Shown in pieces: positions 6,541 to 14,297 of a DNA stretch of 14,816 nucleotides. Source of the stretch: an uncultured Clostridium sp. (GTDB lineage: Bacteria; Bacillota_A; Clostridia; Lachnospirales; Lachnospiraceae); assembly GCA_900556965.1 (NCBI GenBank), contig USQV01000007.1, positions 1 to 14,816 of the forward strand. Reading direction: 5' to 3'. The notes below the pieces were generated by a model. It was given only the letters and a program-made list of their open reading frames with translations, made no database searches and had not been told where the DNA came from. A program made the translations under genes and the position numbers. Within the stretch, counting starts at the first letter, position 1. The number at the start of each line of letters is the position of its first letter.

Positions 6541-7434
6541 TTAAAAGGCAAATTTCTTCTTTTTTTCGGAAAAGCTTCTGTGCTTATAATCCATAAGCAG
6601 TCCTGCGATCTCTGCCAGCCTGCGCTTCGACGCCTCACCGATCAGCCGGTCTGTTTCTTCCTCCGTAAGTCCCTGTTTCCCGGTAAATTCACGGAGCAGC
6701 CAGAGAAAGCACTCCGGCTTATGCAGATTTTGCAGCATGATCGGATATAGATTCTCCTCGACAAATTCCCGGTATCTTACTCTCGCTTCCTCCCATAGCC
6801 CATGCGGATACATCAGCCTTGAAACTGCGATCTCCGCTGCCATGGAAACCGGCTCCTCCGCCTTTTCATATATAAACAGGCGGTCATATTTATCAAATCG
6901 TACCTTCTTATCCTCAAAGCAGTACCGGTACTTCTGCCCGGTTCCATGTATATTGGACACGGTGATCCGCGCCGGAGTGTTTTCCACCGCTTCATCATAA
7001 TAAGCAGGAAAGATCAACCGGAACGCCTCCTTATCCTCTCCCTCCGAAGAAAGAAAGAAATGAACGGTAAGTCTTCCGTTCAGCTCTGTGACAAAATCCC
7101 TTAAAGCCGATCTCTCCGTGGCGTCCAGATGAAAAAATATTTCCTTTACATTGGCACAGCCGTTAAAGACTCCGCCTCCGATTTCTGTTGTTCCTGCAAA
7201 TACATGAAGGCTCTCGAGGCTTTCGCAGCCGTAAAAGCAATACCTTCCGATCCTTTTCAGCCCTTGGGGAAGAAATATCTCCCGCACCCCCGTCCGGGCA
7301 AAGGCCCTGTCAGAAAGCTCTGTTACCGGATATCCGCCTAAGCTTTCCGGTACAACACAGGCGGCGCCCGGCGACAGAATCCTTGTCACACAGGCGCCTC
7401 CATTTTTTTCAGTAAACTCAAATTGTGTATCCAT
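6541..7434 (-). CDS. Cytosolic leucine-rich repeat protein (BspA-like, LRR_5)
   Basis: A 297-residue protein. Residues about 20-105 hold three to four BspA/LRR_5 units with the recurrent pattern I-x-x-x-x-F-x-x-C/T-x-x-L/V-x-x-I/L. Examples are LSDRAFARTGVREIFLP, IGRYCFYGCESLESL and IGGGVFNGCANVKEI. The remaining two thirds has no recognised domain; it is acidic and aromatic and ends in a basic K-rich tail. There is no signal peptide, sorting signal or membrane helix, so unlike classical surface BspA proteins this one should stay in the cytoplasm and probably binds another protein. It starts 18 bases after the MATE stop with AGGAA about 9 bases upstream, so it shares that transcript. Two genes away lies the VWA/AAA+ pair, but a functional link is only a guess. 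Function unknown. Confidence 0.82.
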   Translation of the reverse strand: MDTQFEFTEKNGGACVTRILSPGAACVVPESLGGYPVTELSDRAFARTGVREIFLPQGLKRIGRYCFYGCESLESLHVFAGTTEIGGGVFNGCANVKEIFFHLDATERSALRDFVTELNGRLTVHFFLSSEGEDKEAFRLIFPAYYDEAVENTPARITVSNIHGTGQKYRYCFEDKKVRFDKYDRLFIYEKAEEPVSMAAEIAVSRLMYPHGLWEEARVRYREFVEENLYPIMLQNLHKPECFLWLLREFTGKQGLTEEETDRLIGEASKRRLAEIAGLLMDYKHRSFSEKKKKFAF

Positions 7435-7452
7435 ATTTATTTTTCCTGAATT

Positions 7453-8817
7453 TTACGACATTTGATTTATTTTACGCATTTCGCTGAACCGGTAATAGTA
7501 GACAATAAATCCGATCGATGTGATGGTCCAGCTAAGCGGATAGCTCACAAGCGTCGTATATAATCCCGGACAGACCAGTCCGGCGATCAGCACCCACAGA
7601 ACACGGAGTCCGCAGGTTCCGAAGCAGATCAAAAGCATAGGTACAAACGCATCGCCGATCCCTCGAAGTGTGCAGGAATACACATTCACGCAGACATAGC
7701 AGAACCAGAACGGAGTGATAAAGTTGATGATCTTTATACTTTCCTCAAGAACTGCCGCATCACTGGTAAACAGGGTGCTCAGACCATGTCCGAAGATTAT
7801 GATAAATCCGCCGAGGATCGCCGTAATGATCGTTGTCATCACCAGACCGACACGATTTCCCTTTTTCAGACGATCCAGCTTTCCGGCTCCGAAGTTCTGT
7901 CCCGCAAAGGTGGTAATGGCAATTCCCATTGCATCCATTGTCATCCAGAATAATCCGTCCACCTTTCCGTACACAGCCCATGCGGCAATAACATCGGTGC
8001 CGAAGCTGTTGATGTTTGCCTGGATCAGAATATTGGAGATCGAATACATCATAGACTGGATCCCCGCCGGAAGTCCGATCTTAATGATCTTTGCCAGCAT
8101 CAGCCTGTCCATACGCAGATACCGAAGCTCAAAACGGAAGGATTCCTTCGATCGCATCAGCGTTGCCATAACAAGCACTGCGGAAACAAGCTGGGAAATG
8201 ATCGTTGCCCACGCAACGCCGGCTACTTCCATCTTCAGTACGATGACAAACAGCAGGTCGAGGGCGATATTCGTAAGGCAGCAGGCGATCAGGAAATAGA
8301 GCGGACGCTTGGAATCTCCTACCGCACGCAGGATCGCTGCACCCATGTTATAAAGCAGGTTTCCGATTATTCCGAGAAAATAGATCCGCATATAGGAGAT
8401 CGAATAGGCCCGTATCTCCTCCGGAACTCCCATCATATCGATAGCAGCCGGGGTAAATACCTCTCCGATGAGCATAAGGAAAATACCGCCGCAGATCGAC
8501 AGATAGAAGGAGGTGTGAACGGCCTTTCTGACCTGATTCTCCTGTCCTGCACCGTAATACTGAGATACAACGACAGCCGCACCGGAAGAAAGCCCGACGA
8601 AGAACCCGACAAGAAGGTTGATCAGCGTTCCTGTTGTCCCGCCTACCGCAGATAACGCTTCCTTTCCGACAAACTTTCCTACGATCATTGCGTCTGCCGT
8701 GTTGTAAAGCTGCTGGAAAAATGTTCCAAACAAAATCGGGAAAAAGAACAATAGCAACTGCTGCCAGATCACTCCTTCCGTGATCCCGTTGCGCTGTATT
8801 GCCTGATTTTTTTGCAT
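7453..8817 (-). CDS. MATE family efflux transporter (first)
   Basis: A polytopic inner-membrane exporter of the multidrug and toxin extrusion family, likely driven by Na+ or H+. The protein is 454 residues, normal for MATE, with about twelve hydrophobic helices. The N-terminal pattern FGTFFQQLYNTADAMIVGKFVG and the later P-A-G-I-Q-S-M-M and A-Q-N-F-G-A-G motifs are diagnostic; the second and third mark the start of the second six-helix half. The ATG at 8817 is the likely start, since AGGTGG is 5 bases before it and overlaps the alternative GTG at 8826. The gene has its own near-consensus promoter and is followed after 18 bases by the leucine-rich repeat gene. The substrate cannot be told from sequence. 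It differs clearly from the second MATE gene in the window, so they are not recent duplicates. Confidence 0.93.
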   Translation of the reverse strand: MQKNQAIQRNGITEGVIWQQLLLFFFPILFGTFFQQLYNTADAMIVGKFVGKEALSAVGGTTGTLINLLVGFFVGLSSGAAVVVSQYYGAGQENQVRKAVHTSFYLSICGGIFLMLIGEVFTPAAIDMMGVPEEIRAYSISYMRIYFLGIIGNLLYNMGAAILRAVGDSKRPLYFLIACCLTNIALDLLFVIVLKMEVAGVAWATIISQLVSAVLVMATLMRSKESFRFELRYLRMDRLMLAKIIKIGLPAGIQSMMYSISNILIQANINSFGTDVIAAWAVYGKVDGLFWMTMDAMGIAITTFAGQNFGAGKLDRLKKGNRVGLVMTTIITAILGGFIIIFGHGLSTLFTSDAAVLEESIKIINFITPFWFCYVCVNVYSCTLRGIGDAFVPMLLICFGTCGLRVLWVLIAGLVCPGLYTTLVSYPLSWTITSIGFIVYYYRFSEMRKINQMS

Positions 8818-8822
8818 AATAT

Positions 8823-8828
8823 CCACCT
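8823..8828 (-). promoter_or_regulatory. Ribosome binding site that sets the first MATE start
   Basis: AGGTGG on the minus strand, 5 bases before the ATG at 8817. It contains the alternative GTG, which therefore cannot be used with this site. Confidence 0.65.
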
Positions 8829-8870
8829 GTTCATTTAAATTTTTCCGTATCTGTTTTTATACCTAGCATC

Positions 8871-8899
8871 ATTATATGATACTTTATACTCCGTGTCCA
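8871..8899 (-). promoter_or_regulatory. Sigma-A-type promoter for the MATE-LRR unit
   Basis: On the minus strand TGGACA (complement of 8894-8899) and TATAAT (complement of 8871-8876) are separated by exactly 17 bases. The -10 is perfect and the -35 matches five of six. Transcription should start near 8864, giving a short leader before the ATG at 8817. Confidence 0.8.
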
Positions 8900-8937
8900 G
8901 ATTTCTTTTCACCATATACGAGGCATCATGAATCTTA

Positions 8938-9867
8938 CTATTCTTTCTGTAAGATTTCTGATATCTTACGGATCATCTCATCCTCTTTCAGGCGGAATTT
9001 GATCTCCACTCGTCTGGAGGCGTCCATGTCCACCTGATCCGTTCCGCTTACATAGACCGGACTGCTGTAGGAACGTCCGTTTACCGTCAGAAGCTGTTTT
9101 AACCGCGCTATCTCGTCGGCAGAAAGCCCATTCGATGCGTTCATACAGAAATTTGCTACCGCATCCGCCCGGTTATAGGACAGATTCATATTGCTCTGAT
9201 AGCTTCCCTTTGTATCAGTGTGGCCTTCAATAATGACCTCCGCGATATAGGGACGGTACTCCTCCTGCAGCAGCACTCCCAGATACATGGGAATGATCTC
9301 CCGGAGCGATCTTCTGCTGGCTTCCGTAAGGGTTGCACTTCCGAAGGCAAACAGCACATCCGAAGAAAATGTGATGGAGCCGGTCTGCGGATCCACACTC
9401 ATCGTCGAGTTGTTGAAACGGCTCTGTAATTTTCCGATAATATCGGTACGGATGCCGACAATGTCCTGCAGCTCATTTCTCGTCGCATCCAGCTCGTCCT
9501 TTGTATGCTGCATACTGGCATAGGCCTGCTCCAGCTCCTCCATGGCATTATCGATATCCAGATACGCCTGATCCAGCTCCTCCTGCGTCCGTGCCGCATC
9601 GTCATAGGCGATCTGCAGCTCTGCAAGAGAATTGGCCAGCTCCATATTGGAGGCTTCGATATCCTTTCTGAATTGCTCCAGCTCGACCTTTGCCGCGTCA
9701 AGCTCCAGACGCGTCTTATCCAGATCTGTCGTTTTTTGTCGGTATATCATCAGCGTGATCGCGATGATCAGAATAAAGATCAGCAAAAGTGCCGCCATCA
9801 TATCAGAAAAGGACTGCCAGTAACTCGGATCTTCAAAAACGATTCTTCCTCTCTGTTTATTTTTCAT
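8938..9867 (-). CDS. MotB/OmpA-like stator protein (ZorB-like)
   Basis: A 309-residue membrane protein, probably the peptidoglycan-anchored half of an ion-driven motor. A short cytoplasmic N-terminus leads into one transmembrane helix (about 22-42), starting FSDMMAALLLIF. D22 is at the place of the ion-carrying aspartate of MotB. Residues 46-137 form a long predicted coiled coil rich in E, L, A and D. The C-terminal half (about 165-293) is an OmpA-like domain with IEGHTDTKGS (213-222), NLSYNRA (228-234) and a closing RRVEIKF. Its start overlaps the last 11 bases of the MotA-like gene, with GAGGG upstream, so the two are translationally coupled. There are no flagellar or chemotaxis genes around, so this is not a flagellar MotB. 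The closest named comparison is ZorB of Zorya; TolR/ExbD lack an OmpA domain. Confidence 0.87.
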   Translation of the reverse strand: MKNKQRGRIVFEDPSYWQSFSDMMAALLLIFILIIAITLMIYRQKTTDLDKTRLELDAAKVELEQFRKDIEASNMELANSLAELQIAYDDAARTQEELDQAYLDIDNAMEELEQAYASMQHTKDELDATRNELQDIVGIRTDIIGKLQSRFNNSTMSVDPQTGSITFSSDVLFAFGSATLTEASRRSLREIIPMYLGVLLQEEYRPYIAEVIIEGHTDTKGSYQSNMNLSYNRADAVANFCMNASNGLSADEIARLKQLLTVNGRSYSSPVYVSGTDQVDMDASRRVEIKFRLKEDEMIRKISEILQKE

Positions 9868-11017
9868 AAATATCCCTCATCTGATTAAATGTATACAATT
9901 GGCTGCTTAATTCTTCATCCAGCTCTCTGCAGGTTCGGGAAAGCTTCTCCTCCTGTTTGTCTATCCGGGCAGCAAGCTCCTCCTGCCTCTTTAACAGCTG
10001 CTCCAGCTGCTTTTGTATGGAACGATTCACCTCTAAGAATTCCTCGGAAGCCTTTTCCATGCTCGTATAAGCTTTTGAACCCTGCTCGTAGGCAGCTGCC
10101 GTATCGTTTAAGCTCTTTCCAAGCTTTCCAAGCTCGATCCCGATAGACTGAGACATCAAATACACAAACTGGTGGGCGATCTGCTCCATTTCCTTTGTCT
10201 GTTCCATGGCCTTCCCCTCCAGAAGCTCTGCAACATGCTTCATGGAGCTGCTCATGTTTGCCTGATAGATGAGCATGGCTCTGGAGGTCTCATCCTGATC
10301 AGACTCCGCCGGTGCCGTATACTGGTGGTATTTGATGAGGAAGCTTTCCAGCGTCCCGTATGCCTCCGCCATAATGCTCCTGTATACAAAGTTGAAGACC
10401 AGCGAAAAGAAGATGCCGTATACCGATGTGTGGAACGCTACCTTCATTCCTTCAAGGAGCGGACCGACATTATCCGATATCGTATAAATATCATCTCCGT
10501 TAAAGGAACCGAGGCCGATGGAAAGACCGAGGAAGGTTCCTAAGATGCCCAGTCCGGTCAGTGTTCCGGAAACTGCTGAATTGTAGTGCGCCATGGCCAC
10601 CCGATCCAGAAGCTCTGTGTTGATATAATCCTCCAGATCGCACACTACGTTCTGCCCTCTTTTCGTTCTGCCGGAAGCCATGCGCTTCTGGTACTCCTCA
10701 AAGGCCTCATTCAGGGCTGCATCCGAAAAGACATTTTTCCGCTCCCGGTATTCCGGCCACAGGCATCTTTTTACCGTTTCGTATTCCTTTTCCATTATAT
10801 TTCCGGCCTTCTCCAGATCATCGGTAAATTTTTGCAGTCTGGAAAATGCGAAGGCGGAAAGGATAAACATTGCTCCGATCACCAGAAGGAAGCCGACATT
10901 GATCAGGAGATTGACCAGCGATGTTATATGTCCGGTAAACACACCGTTGATCGACAGTATCACGATCAGAACCGGTATGTATAATATAAACAATAGGCAA
11001 TACAGCTTTTTTTTCAT
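9857..11017 (-). CDS. MotA/TolQ/ExbB-like channel with coiled-coil tail (ZorA-like)
   Basis: A 386-residue membrane protein, the ion-channel half of the motor encoded with the MotB/OmpA-like gene. Hydrophobic helices lie at about 5-27, 33-58, 148-171 and 193-216. The second pair carries the family core: SGTLTGLGILGTFLGL (150-165), then K-V-A-F-H-T-S-V-Y-G with F-F-S-L. A cytoplasmic segment of about 90 residues separates the two pairs, as in MotA. The last ~145 residues are charged and heptad-like, a cytoplasmic coiled-coil tail as in ZorA but shorter than the several-hundred-residue tails of known ZorA. The start at 11017 has AAGGAGG 8 bases upstream; the frame opens further up with a TTG that lacks a site. 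Upstream is a strong terminator and downstream the next gene has its own promoter, so this looks like a two-gene operon. Confidence 0.87.
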   Translation of the reverse strand: MKKKLYCLLFILYIPVLIVILSINGVFTGHITSLVNLLINVGFLLVIGAMFILSAFAFSRLQKFTDDLEKAGNIMEKEYETVKRCLWPEYRERKNVFSDAALNEAFEEYQKRMASGRTKRGQNVVCDLEDYINTELLDRVAMAHYNSAVSGTLTGLGILGTFLGLSIGLGSFNGDDIYTISDNVGPLLEGMKVAFHTSVYGIFFSLVFNFVYRSIMAEAYGTLESFLIKYHQYTAPAESDQDETSRAMLIYQANMSSSMKHVAELLEGKAMEQTKEMEQIAHQFVYLMSQSIGIELGKLGKSLNDTAAAYEQGSKAYTSMEKASEEFLEVNRSIQKQLEQLLKRQEELAARIDKQEEKLSRTCRELDEELSSQLYTFNQMRDIYEK

Positions 11018-11025
11018 GGCAGTTT

Positions 11026-11032
11026 CCTCCTT
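11026..11032 (-). promoter_or_regulatory. Ribosome binding site that sets the MotA-like start
   Basis: AAGGAGG on the minus strand, 8 bases before the ATG at 11017. It excludes the TTG at 11044 as the start. In the 120 bases upstream a TATGAT is visible, but I find no -35 at proper spacing, so the promoter is not called. Confidence 0.75.
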
Positions 11033-11149
11033 TGTCTTGAGCAATTGTCAATAAATTCTAAGAATAGAGTATCATATTTCCAGCACTTGCTCAAGAAGCC
11101 TGACATAATCTTAAGTAATTTGTAATTTCTTATCTGTCTCCCGCAAAAG

Positions 11150-11191
11150 AAAAGCTGCAAAGCAGATGTTTCCATCCGCCCCGCAGCTTTT
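11150..11191 (-). terminator. Strong intrinsic terminator after ddh
   Basis: A long stem: 11150-11158 pairs with 11183-11191 (AAAAGCTGC type, 9 pairs) and 11162-11168 with 11173-11179 (7 pairs, one G-U). Three G-U pairs lie between them and a GAAA tetraloop closes the hairpin on the minus strand. TTTTCTTTT follows on that strand. The plus strand is also T-rich past the stem, so it may work in both directions, although no plus-strand gene needs it. Confidence 0.88.
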
Positions 11192-11192
11192 T

Positions 11193-11226
11193 AGTTTTTC
11201 TTATTCTTAGTTTTTTCTTATTCTTA
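11193..11226. repeat. AT-rich 17-bp tandem direct repeat
   Basis: Two adjacent copies of agttttt-cttattctta differ by one T in the T-run. They fill the space between the ddh stop codon and its terminator. This may be simple slippage. Confidence 0.6.
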
Positions 11227-11239
11227 ATTATCTTATCTT

Positions 11240-12223
11240 TTATAACAGATTTTTTCTGAGTTCTTCCCCGCTCATGGAAGAAAGATATGCCGGCGGGATA
11301 TCGAGGATCGTCTTGCATCCGCTCATTCCCTCCTGCTTCATGCGGAATGCGGCTCTCGCACATGCAGTGATCACAGAGGCCGTAAATTCCGGATTGGAAT
11401 CCAGCTTCAGGCTGTATTCGATCAGATGGTTGTTTTCCAAGCTCCATCCGGTCTTTCCGCTGCGGATAACAAGACCTCCGTGCGGAAGCGCACTGTGATC
11501 CCGTTTCATTTCCTCATCCGTAATAAAATGTACTGTTGTATCATAATCTGCAAAATAGTTCGGCATGGTTACGATTTCTTCTTCGATCTTTGCCTTATCT
11601 GCTCCATCCTCTGCTACAACATAGCACTCTCTTGTATGCTTCTGTCTTGTGGTAAGCTCCGGAGTCTCTCCGCTTCTTACTGCCTCCAGCGCAGCCGGTA
11701 CCGGTACGGTATACTGCCTTGCATCCTTAACACCGGCGATCCGGCGGATCGCATCGGAATGTCCTTGGCTTACGCCTCTGCCCCAGAAGGTATAGTCTTT
11801 TCCGTCAGGAAGGATCGCATTGGCATAGACACGGTTTAAAGAGAACATTCCCGGATCCCAGCCTGCGGAAATAACTGCGATCTTACCGGATTCTTTTGCT
11901 GCCTTATCTACATTTGCAAAGTGTTCCGGAATCCTTGCATGAGTATCAAAGCTGTCGACAACATTAAAATATTTTGCATATTCCGGAGTCTGTACCGGAA
12001 GGTCTGTTGCGCTTCCTCCGCAGAGGATCAAAACGTCGATCTTATCTGCCATACTCTTTGCCTCATCAGCCGGATATACGGTCACACCCTCTGTCAGGAT
12101 CTTTACCCTGTCCGGATTTCTTCTGGTAAATACTGCTGCAAGCTCCATATCCGGATTCTGTTTGATCGCACACTCAATACCGCGGCCAAGGTTTCCATAT
12201 CCCATGATTCCTACTCTGATCAT
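11240..12223 (-). CDS. ddh: meso-Diaminopimelate D-dehydrogenase
   Basis: A 327-residue NADPH-dependent enzyme that makes meso-diaminopimelate in one step from L-tetrahydrodipicolinate and ammonia, feeding lysine and peptidoglycan synthesis (EC 1.4.1.16). The N-terminal Rossmann fold shows GYGNLGRG (8-15), with FTRRNP supplying the NADP-contacting arginines. Further family motifs are CGGSATDLP, VDSFDTHARIPEHF, SAGWDPGMFSLNR, GRGVSQGHSDAIR, KHTRECYVV and the C-terminal SLENNHLIEYS. The length is normal and all motifs are intact. AAGGAG sits 9 bases before the ATG. The gene has its own promoter and terminator, so it is a single-gene unit. Its presence implies the dehydrogenase branch of the DAP pathway, common in Clostridia, and mDAP-type peptidoglycan. 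Confidence 0.96.
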   Translation of the reverse strand: MIRVGIMGYGNLGRGIECAIKQNPDMELAAVFTRRNPDRVKILTEGVTVYPADEAKSMADKIDVLILCGGSATDLPVQTPEYAKYFNVVDSFDTHARIPEHFANVDKAAKESGKIAVISAGWDPGMFSLNRVYANAILPDGKDYTFWGRGVSQGHSDAIRRIAGVKDARQYTVPVPAALEAVRSGETPELTTRQKHTRECYVVAEDGADKAKIEEEIVTMPNYFADYDTTVHFITDEEMKRDHSALPHGGLVIRSGKTGWSLENNHLIEYSLKLDSNPEFTASVITACARAAFRMKQEGMSGCKTILDIPPAYLSSMSGEELRKNLL

Positions 12224-12256
12224 ATATTTTGTCTCCTTTTATTCTAGTTTTTTCTA

Positions 12257-12286
12257 ATTTTAACCACAACTAACCGAAGTTGTCAA
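12257..12286 (-). promoter_or_regulatory. Sigma-A-type promoter for ddh, embedded in the upstream gene's end
   Basis: A perfect TTGACA (complement of 12281-12286), an 18-base spacer, and TAAAAT (complement of 12257-12262, five of six). The -35 lies within the last codons of the MATE gene and the -10 covers its TAA stop. Transcription should start near 12250, about 27 bases before the ddh ATG. Confidence 0.78.
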
Positions 12287-13600
12287 TTCCTTTCTCTCTT
12301 TGCGGATCAGATATGTGGTGACCAGTGCGGTAATAAATTCGGACACTGTGACCGTTATCCATATTCCGTCAACCCCGAATAACGCCGGGAGTAAAAATAC
12401 AAGAATACTGTTTAAGATTACACCACGGAGGAGTGTGATCAAAAGGGACAGCCCCGGACGAACGACTGACTGGAAATAGGTTCCATACAGAATATTCCAT
12501 TCTCCGATCAGAAAGCTTGCAAAATACAGATGGATCGCAGGAACCGCCATTCTTAATATTTCCTCCGTCGGCTCTAAAAACAGATGAGAGAGCTGTACCG
12601 GGAACAGATAGCCGGAGCCTGCAAAAACCACACCGGCAGACAGGGCTGCGATAAGTCCGAGGCGTCTCGCCTCCAGTACCCGGCCTCTCTTTCCTGCTCC
12701 GAAATTGGCAGAGAGGATCGGCTGAACCGTCTGGGCGATACCGTTCGATACCGATATAACGACACAGGCGGTATTGCTGATGATGCCGTATACAACGACA
12801 CCGATATCTCCGATATAAAAGAGGAGCTGACGGTTAAACAGGAGGGTGACGACACCGTTCGATACCTCAAGAATAAAGCTCGACATTCCATTTCCCAATA
12901 TCTCGCCCATCTTCCGGAAGCTGATATTTTTGACCAGCTTCAGGTTGTTCTCTTTCGAGAAGAAATGGGTACACAGAATAAGGACTGTCAGCGTGGTTCC
13001 TGTTACGGTAGCAAGGACTGCCCCCGCCATCCCCCATTTCATGATAAAAATATAAACGTAATCCAAAATAACGTTCGTGACTCCGCCGGCAATAACGCCG
13101 GTCATCGAAAGCTTCGGGGCATCGTCATTTCTCACAAATACCTGAAGGAAGCTCGACAGGGCAAACACCGGAGCTGCCGTCACTAATATTCTCGCATAGG
13201 GAACGGTATGTGCCTCCATGGAGGGTGTCATTCCAAGGAACGATAAAAGCGGACGGAAAAATAGATTTCCCGCAAAAGATGCCAGTATGGAAATAAAAAG
13301 CATCATAAGAAGTCCCATGGTAAAGTATTCACGGGCTTCCCTTAGATTTCCCTGACCCTTTCTTACGCCAAAGAGAACGCTCCCTCCTACTCCGCACATC
13401 ATTCCGACACCGAAAAATGTATTATACAGCGGAAGCAGGATATTCAAGGCCGCAATGCCCACTGCTCCGATCCCGTGCCCGATCATCACGGTATCTGCCA
13501 GTATGTAAATAGAAGTCACAAATGTTGCACTGACAGATGGGATCAGATAGCTGAAAAAAACTTTACGCACCGGATCTTCCAGTATATGAATCTGTTTCAT
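12260..13600 (-). CDS. MATE family efflux transporter (second, MepA-like)
   Basis: A 446-residue polytopic exporter of the MATE superfamily, closer to the MepA-type branch than to the first MATE in the window. Features are DPVRKVFFSYLIPS at the N-terminus, YILADTVMIGHGIG in helix 1, GVGGSVLFGVRKGQG after helix 2, and the mid-protein AQTVQPILSANFGAGKR loop. Around twelve hydrophobic helices are visible and no frameshift. It starts 7 bases after the ATC-hydrolase-like stop, and its GAGG site overlaps that stop, so it is coupled to the upstream gene. No terminator is visible behind it: the ddh promoter overlaps its end, and some readthrough into ddh is likely. The exported compound is unknown; the neighbour suggests a possible small sulfur or amino-acid-derived toxin, which is speculation. 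Confidence 0.92.
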   Translation of the reverse strand: MKQIHILEDPVRKVFFSYLIPSVSATFVTSIYILADTVMIGHGIGAVGIAALNILLPLYNTFFGVGMMCGVGGSVLFGVRKGQGNLREAREYFTMGLLMMLFISILASFAGNLFFRPLLSFLGMTPSMEAHTVPYARILVTAAPVFALSSFLQVFVRNDDAPKLSMTGVIAGGVTNVILDYVYIFIMKWGMAGAVLATVTGTTLTVLILCTHFFSKENNLKLVKNISFRKMGEILGNGMSSFILEVSNGVVTLLFNRQLLFYIGDIGVVVYGIISNTACVVISVSNGIAQTVQPILSANFGAGKRGRVLEARRLGLIAALSAGVVFAGSGYLFPVQLSHLFLEPTEEILRMAVPAIHLYFASFLIGEWNILYGTYFQSVVRPGLSLLITLLRGVILNSILVFLLPALFGVDGIWITVTVSEFITALVTTYLIRKERKELTTSVSCG

Positions 13601-13607
13601 AATATCC

Positions 13608-14297
13608 TCAAGCTATGTTAAAATTTGTATTTTTATAGGAGGCGAGCGTTTCCGCCATCTCTTTTCCGTATTCCGCCTCAAAATCTGCCATGACCTGATC
13701 TGCCGCAGCTTCTCCCTCTGAACCGAAAATCGCTGCTGCCACCTCCCAAAACGACCAGTAGCTGTGGGCACAGTGATATTCAAAGCTCTTTAAACCGGCC
13801 GGATTCTTTTCGATCTTTTCTCCCGGCTTAAGTCCTGCATTTCGGACGATCTGGATACAATGATCGTGGTCATGCAGTGTCTGGGGAACCTCGTAACGGA
13901 TATCCGGCTCAAAACCCCTGCATATAGACGCATCCAAAACACTGCAGTAGGCAAGTCCTGCCTCCTTAAGCCCCATCCTCTTAAACTGGCTGTGCCACGG
14001 ACATTGGTAAATATTCATCACATAATCCGGGGAAAATTCGGATATTTCTACACGGTTTTCTTCTCCCATTGAGCAGATTTCCTCCGTATTGACCCACTCT
14101 CCGTACCGGCAATAGGTTTCATACGTCAGCGGCTGGCCGTCCCGGATCGCTCTCTGGGCCATACGGCGGCCTCGCTGGCTTCCGTAATACTCAACTGCAT
14201 GGATAAAAGCAGCATGACCGCGCTCACCAAAGGCTTCTGTCATCCGTACATAATATCTTGCCGCAATAAAGGCATGTGTCATCTCATTAAATCCCAT
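13608..14297 (-). CDS. L-2-amino-thiazoline-4-carboxylic acid hydrolase-like protein
   Basis: A 229-residue protein that I match to the ATC-hydrolase-like family (PF14196). The supporting pattern is the central Cys/His-rich block: YQCPWHSQFKRMGL, then EAGLAYCSVLDASICRGFEPD, then TLHDHDHCIQIVR. The founding pseudomonad activity opens the thiazoline ring on the way to L-cysteine, but most Clostridia members are uncharacterised, so the reaction is uncertain here. The protein is soluble, with no signal peptide. Its ATG overlaps the last 11 bases of rsmA, and AGGAGG lies inside the rsmA codons 5 bases before it. The MepA-like exporter follows 7 bases after its stop. This reads as a coupled hydrolase-exporter pair placed directly behind a ribosome maturation gene. 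Confidence 0.72.
   Translation of the reverse strand: MGFNEMTHAFIAARYYVRMTEAFGERGHAAFIHAVEYYGSQRGRRMAQRAIRDGQPLTYETYCRYGEWVNTEEICSMGEENRVEISEFSPDYVMNIYQCPWHSQFKRMGLKEAGLAYCSVLDASICRGFEPDIRYEVPQTLHDHDHCIQIVRNAGLKPGEKIEKNPAGLKSFEYHCAHSYWSFWEVAAAIFGSEGEAAADQVMADFEAEYGKEMAETLASYKNTNFNIA

Noticed and set aside
7715..8299. 194-residue plus-strand open frame with hydrophobic runs
   Set aside because: Mirror image of the MATE membrane helices; no start signals and no domain.
8949..8969. Inverted repeat GTAAGAT/ATCTTAC near the end of the OmpA-like gene, considered as a terminator
   Set aside because: The stem is AT-rich and only 7 pairs, lies inside the coding region and has no U-run on the minus strand.
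8938..11017. Complete Zorya defence system
   Set aside because: Only the ZorA/ZorB-like pair is present. The flanks are ddh and a MATE exporter, with no helicase (ZorD), ZorC or HNH nuclease (ZorE) gene in the window.
11045..11050. TTGACA in front of the MotA-like gene as a -35 box
   Set aside because: A -10 at normal spacing would fall on the ribosome binding site just before the ATG, leaving no room for a leader.
12584..13186. 200-residue open frame on the plus strand
   Set aside because: Antisense to the second MATE gene, low complexity in polar residues, no family resemblance. The MATE frame explains the coding signal.
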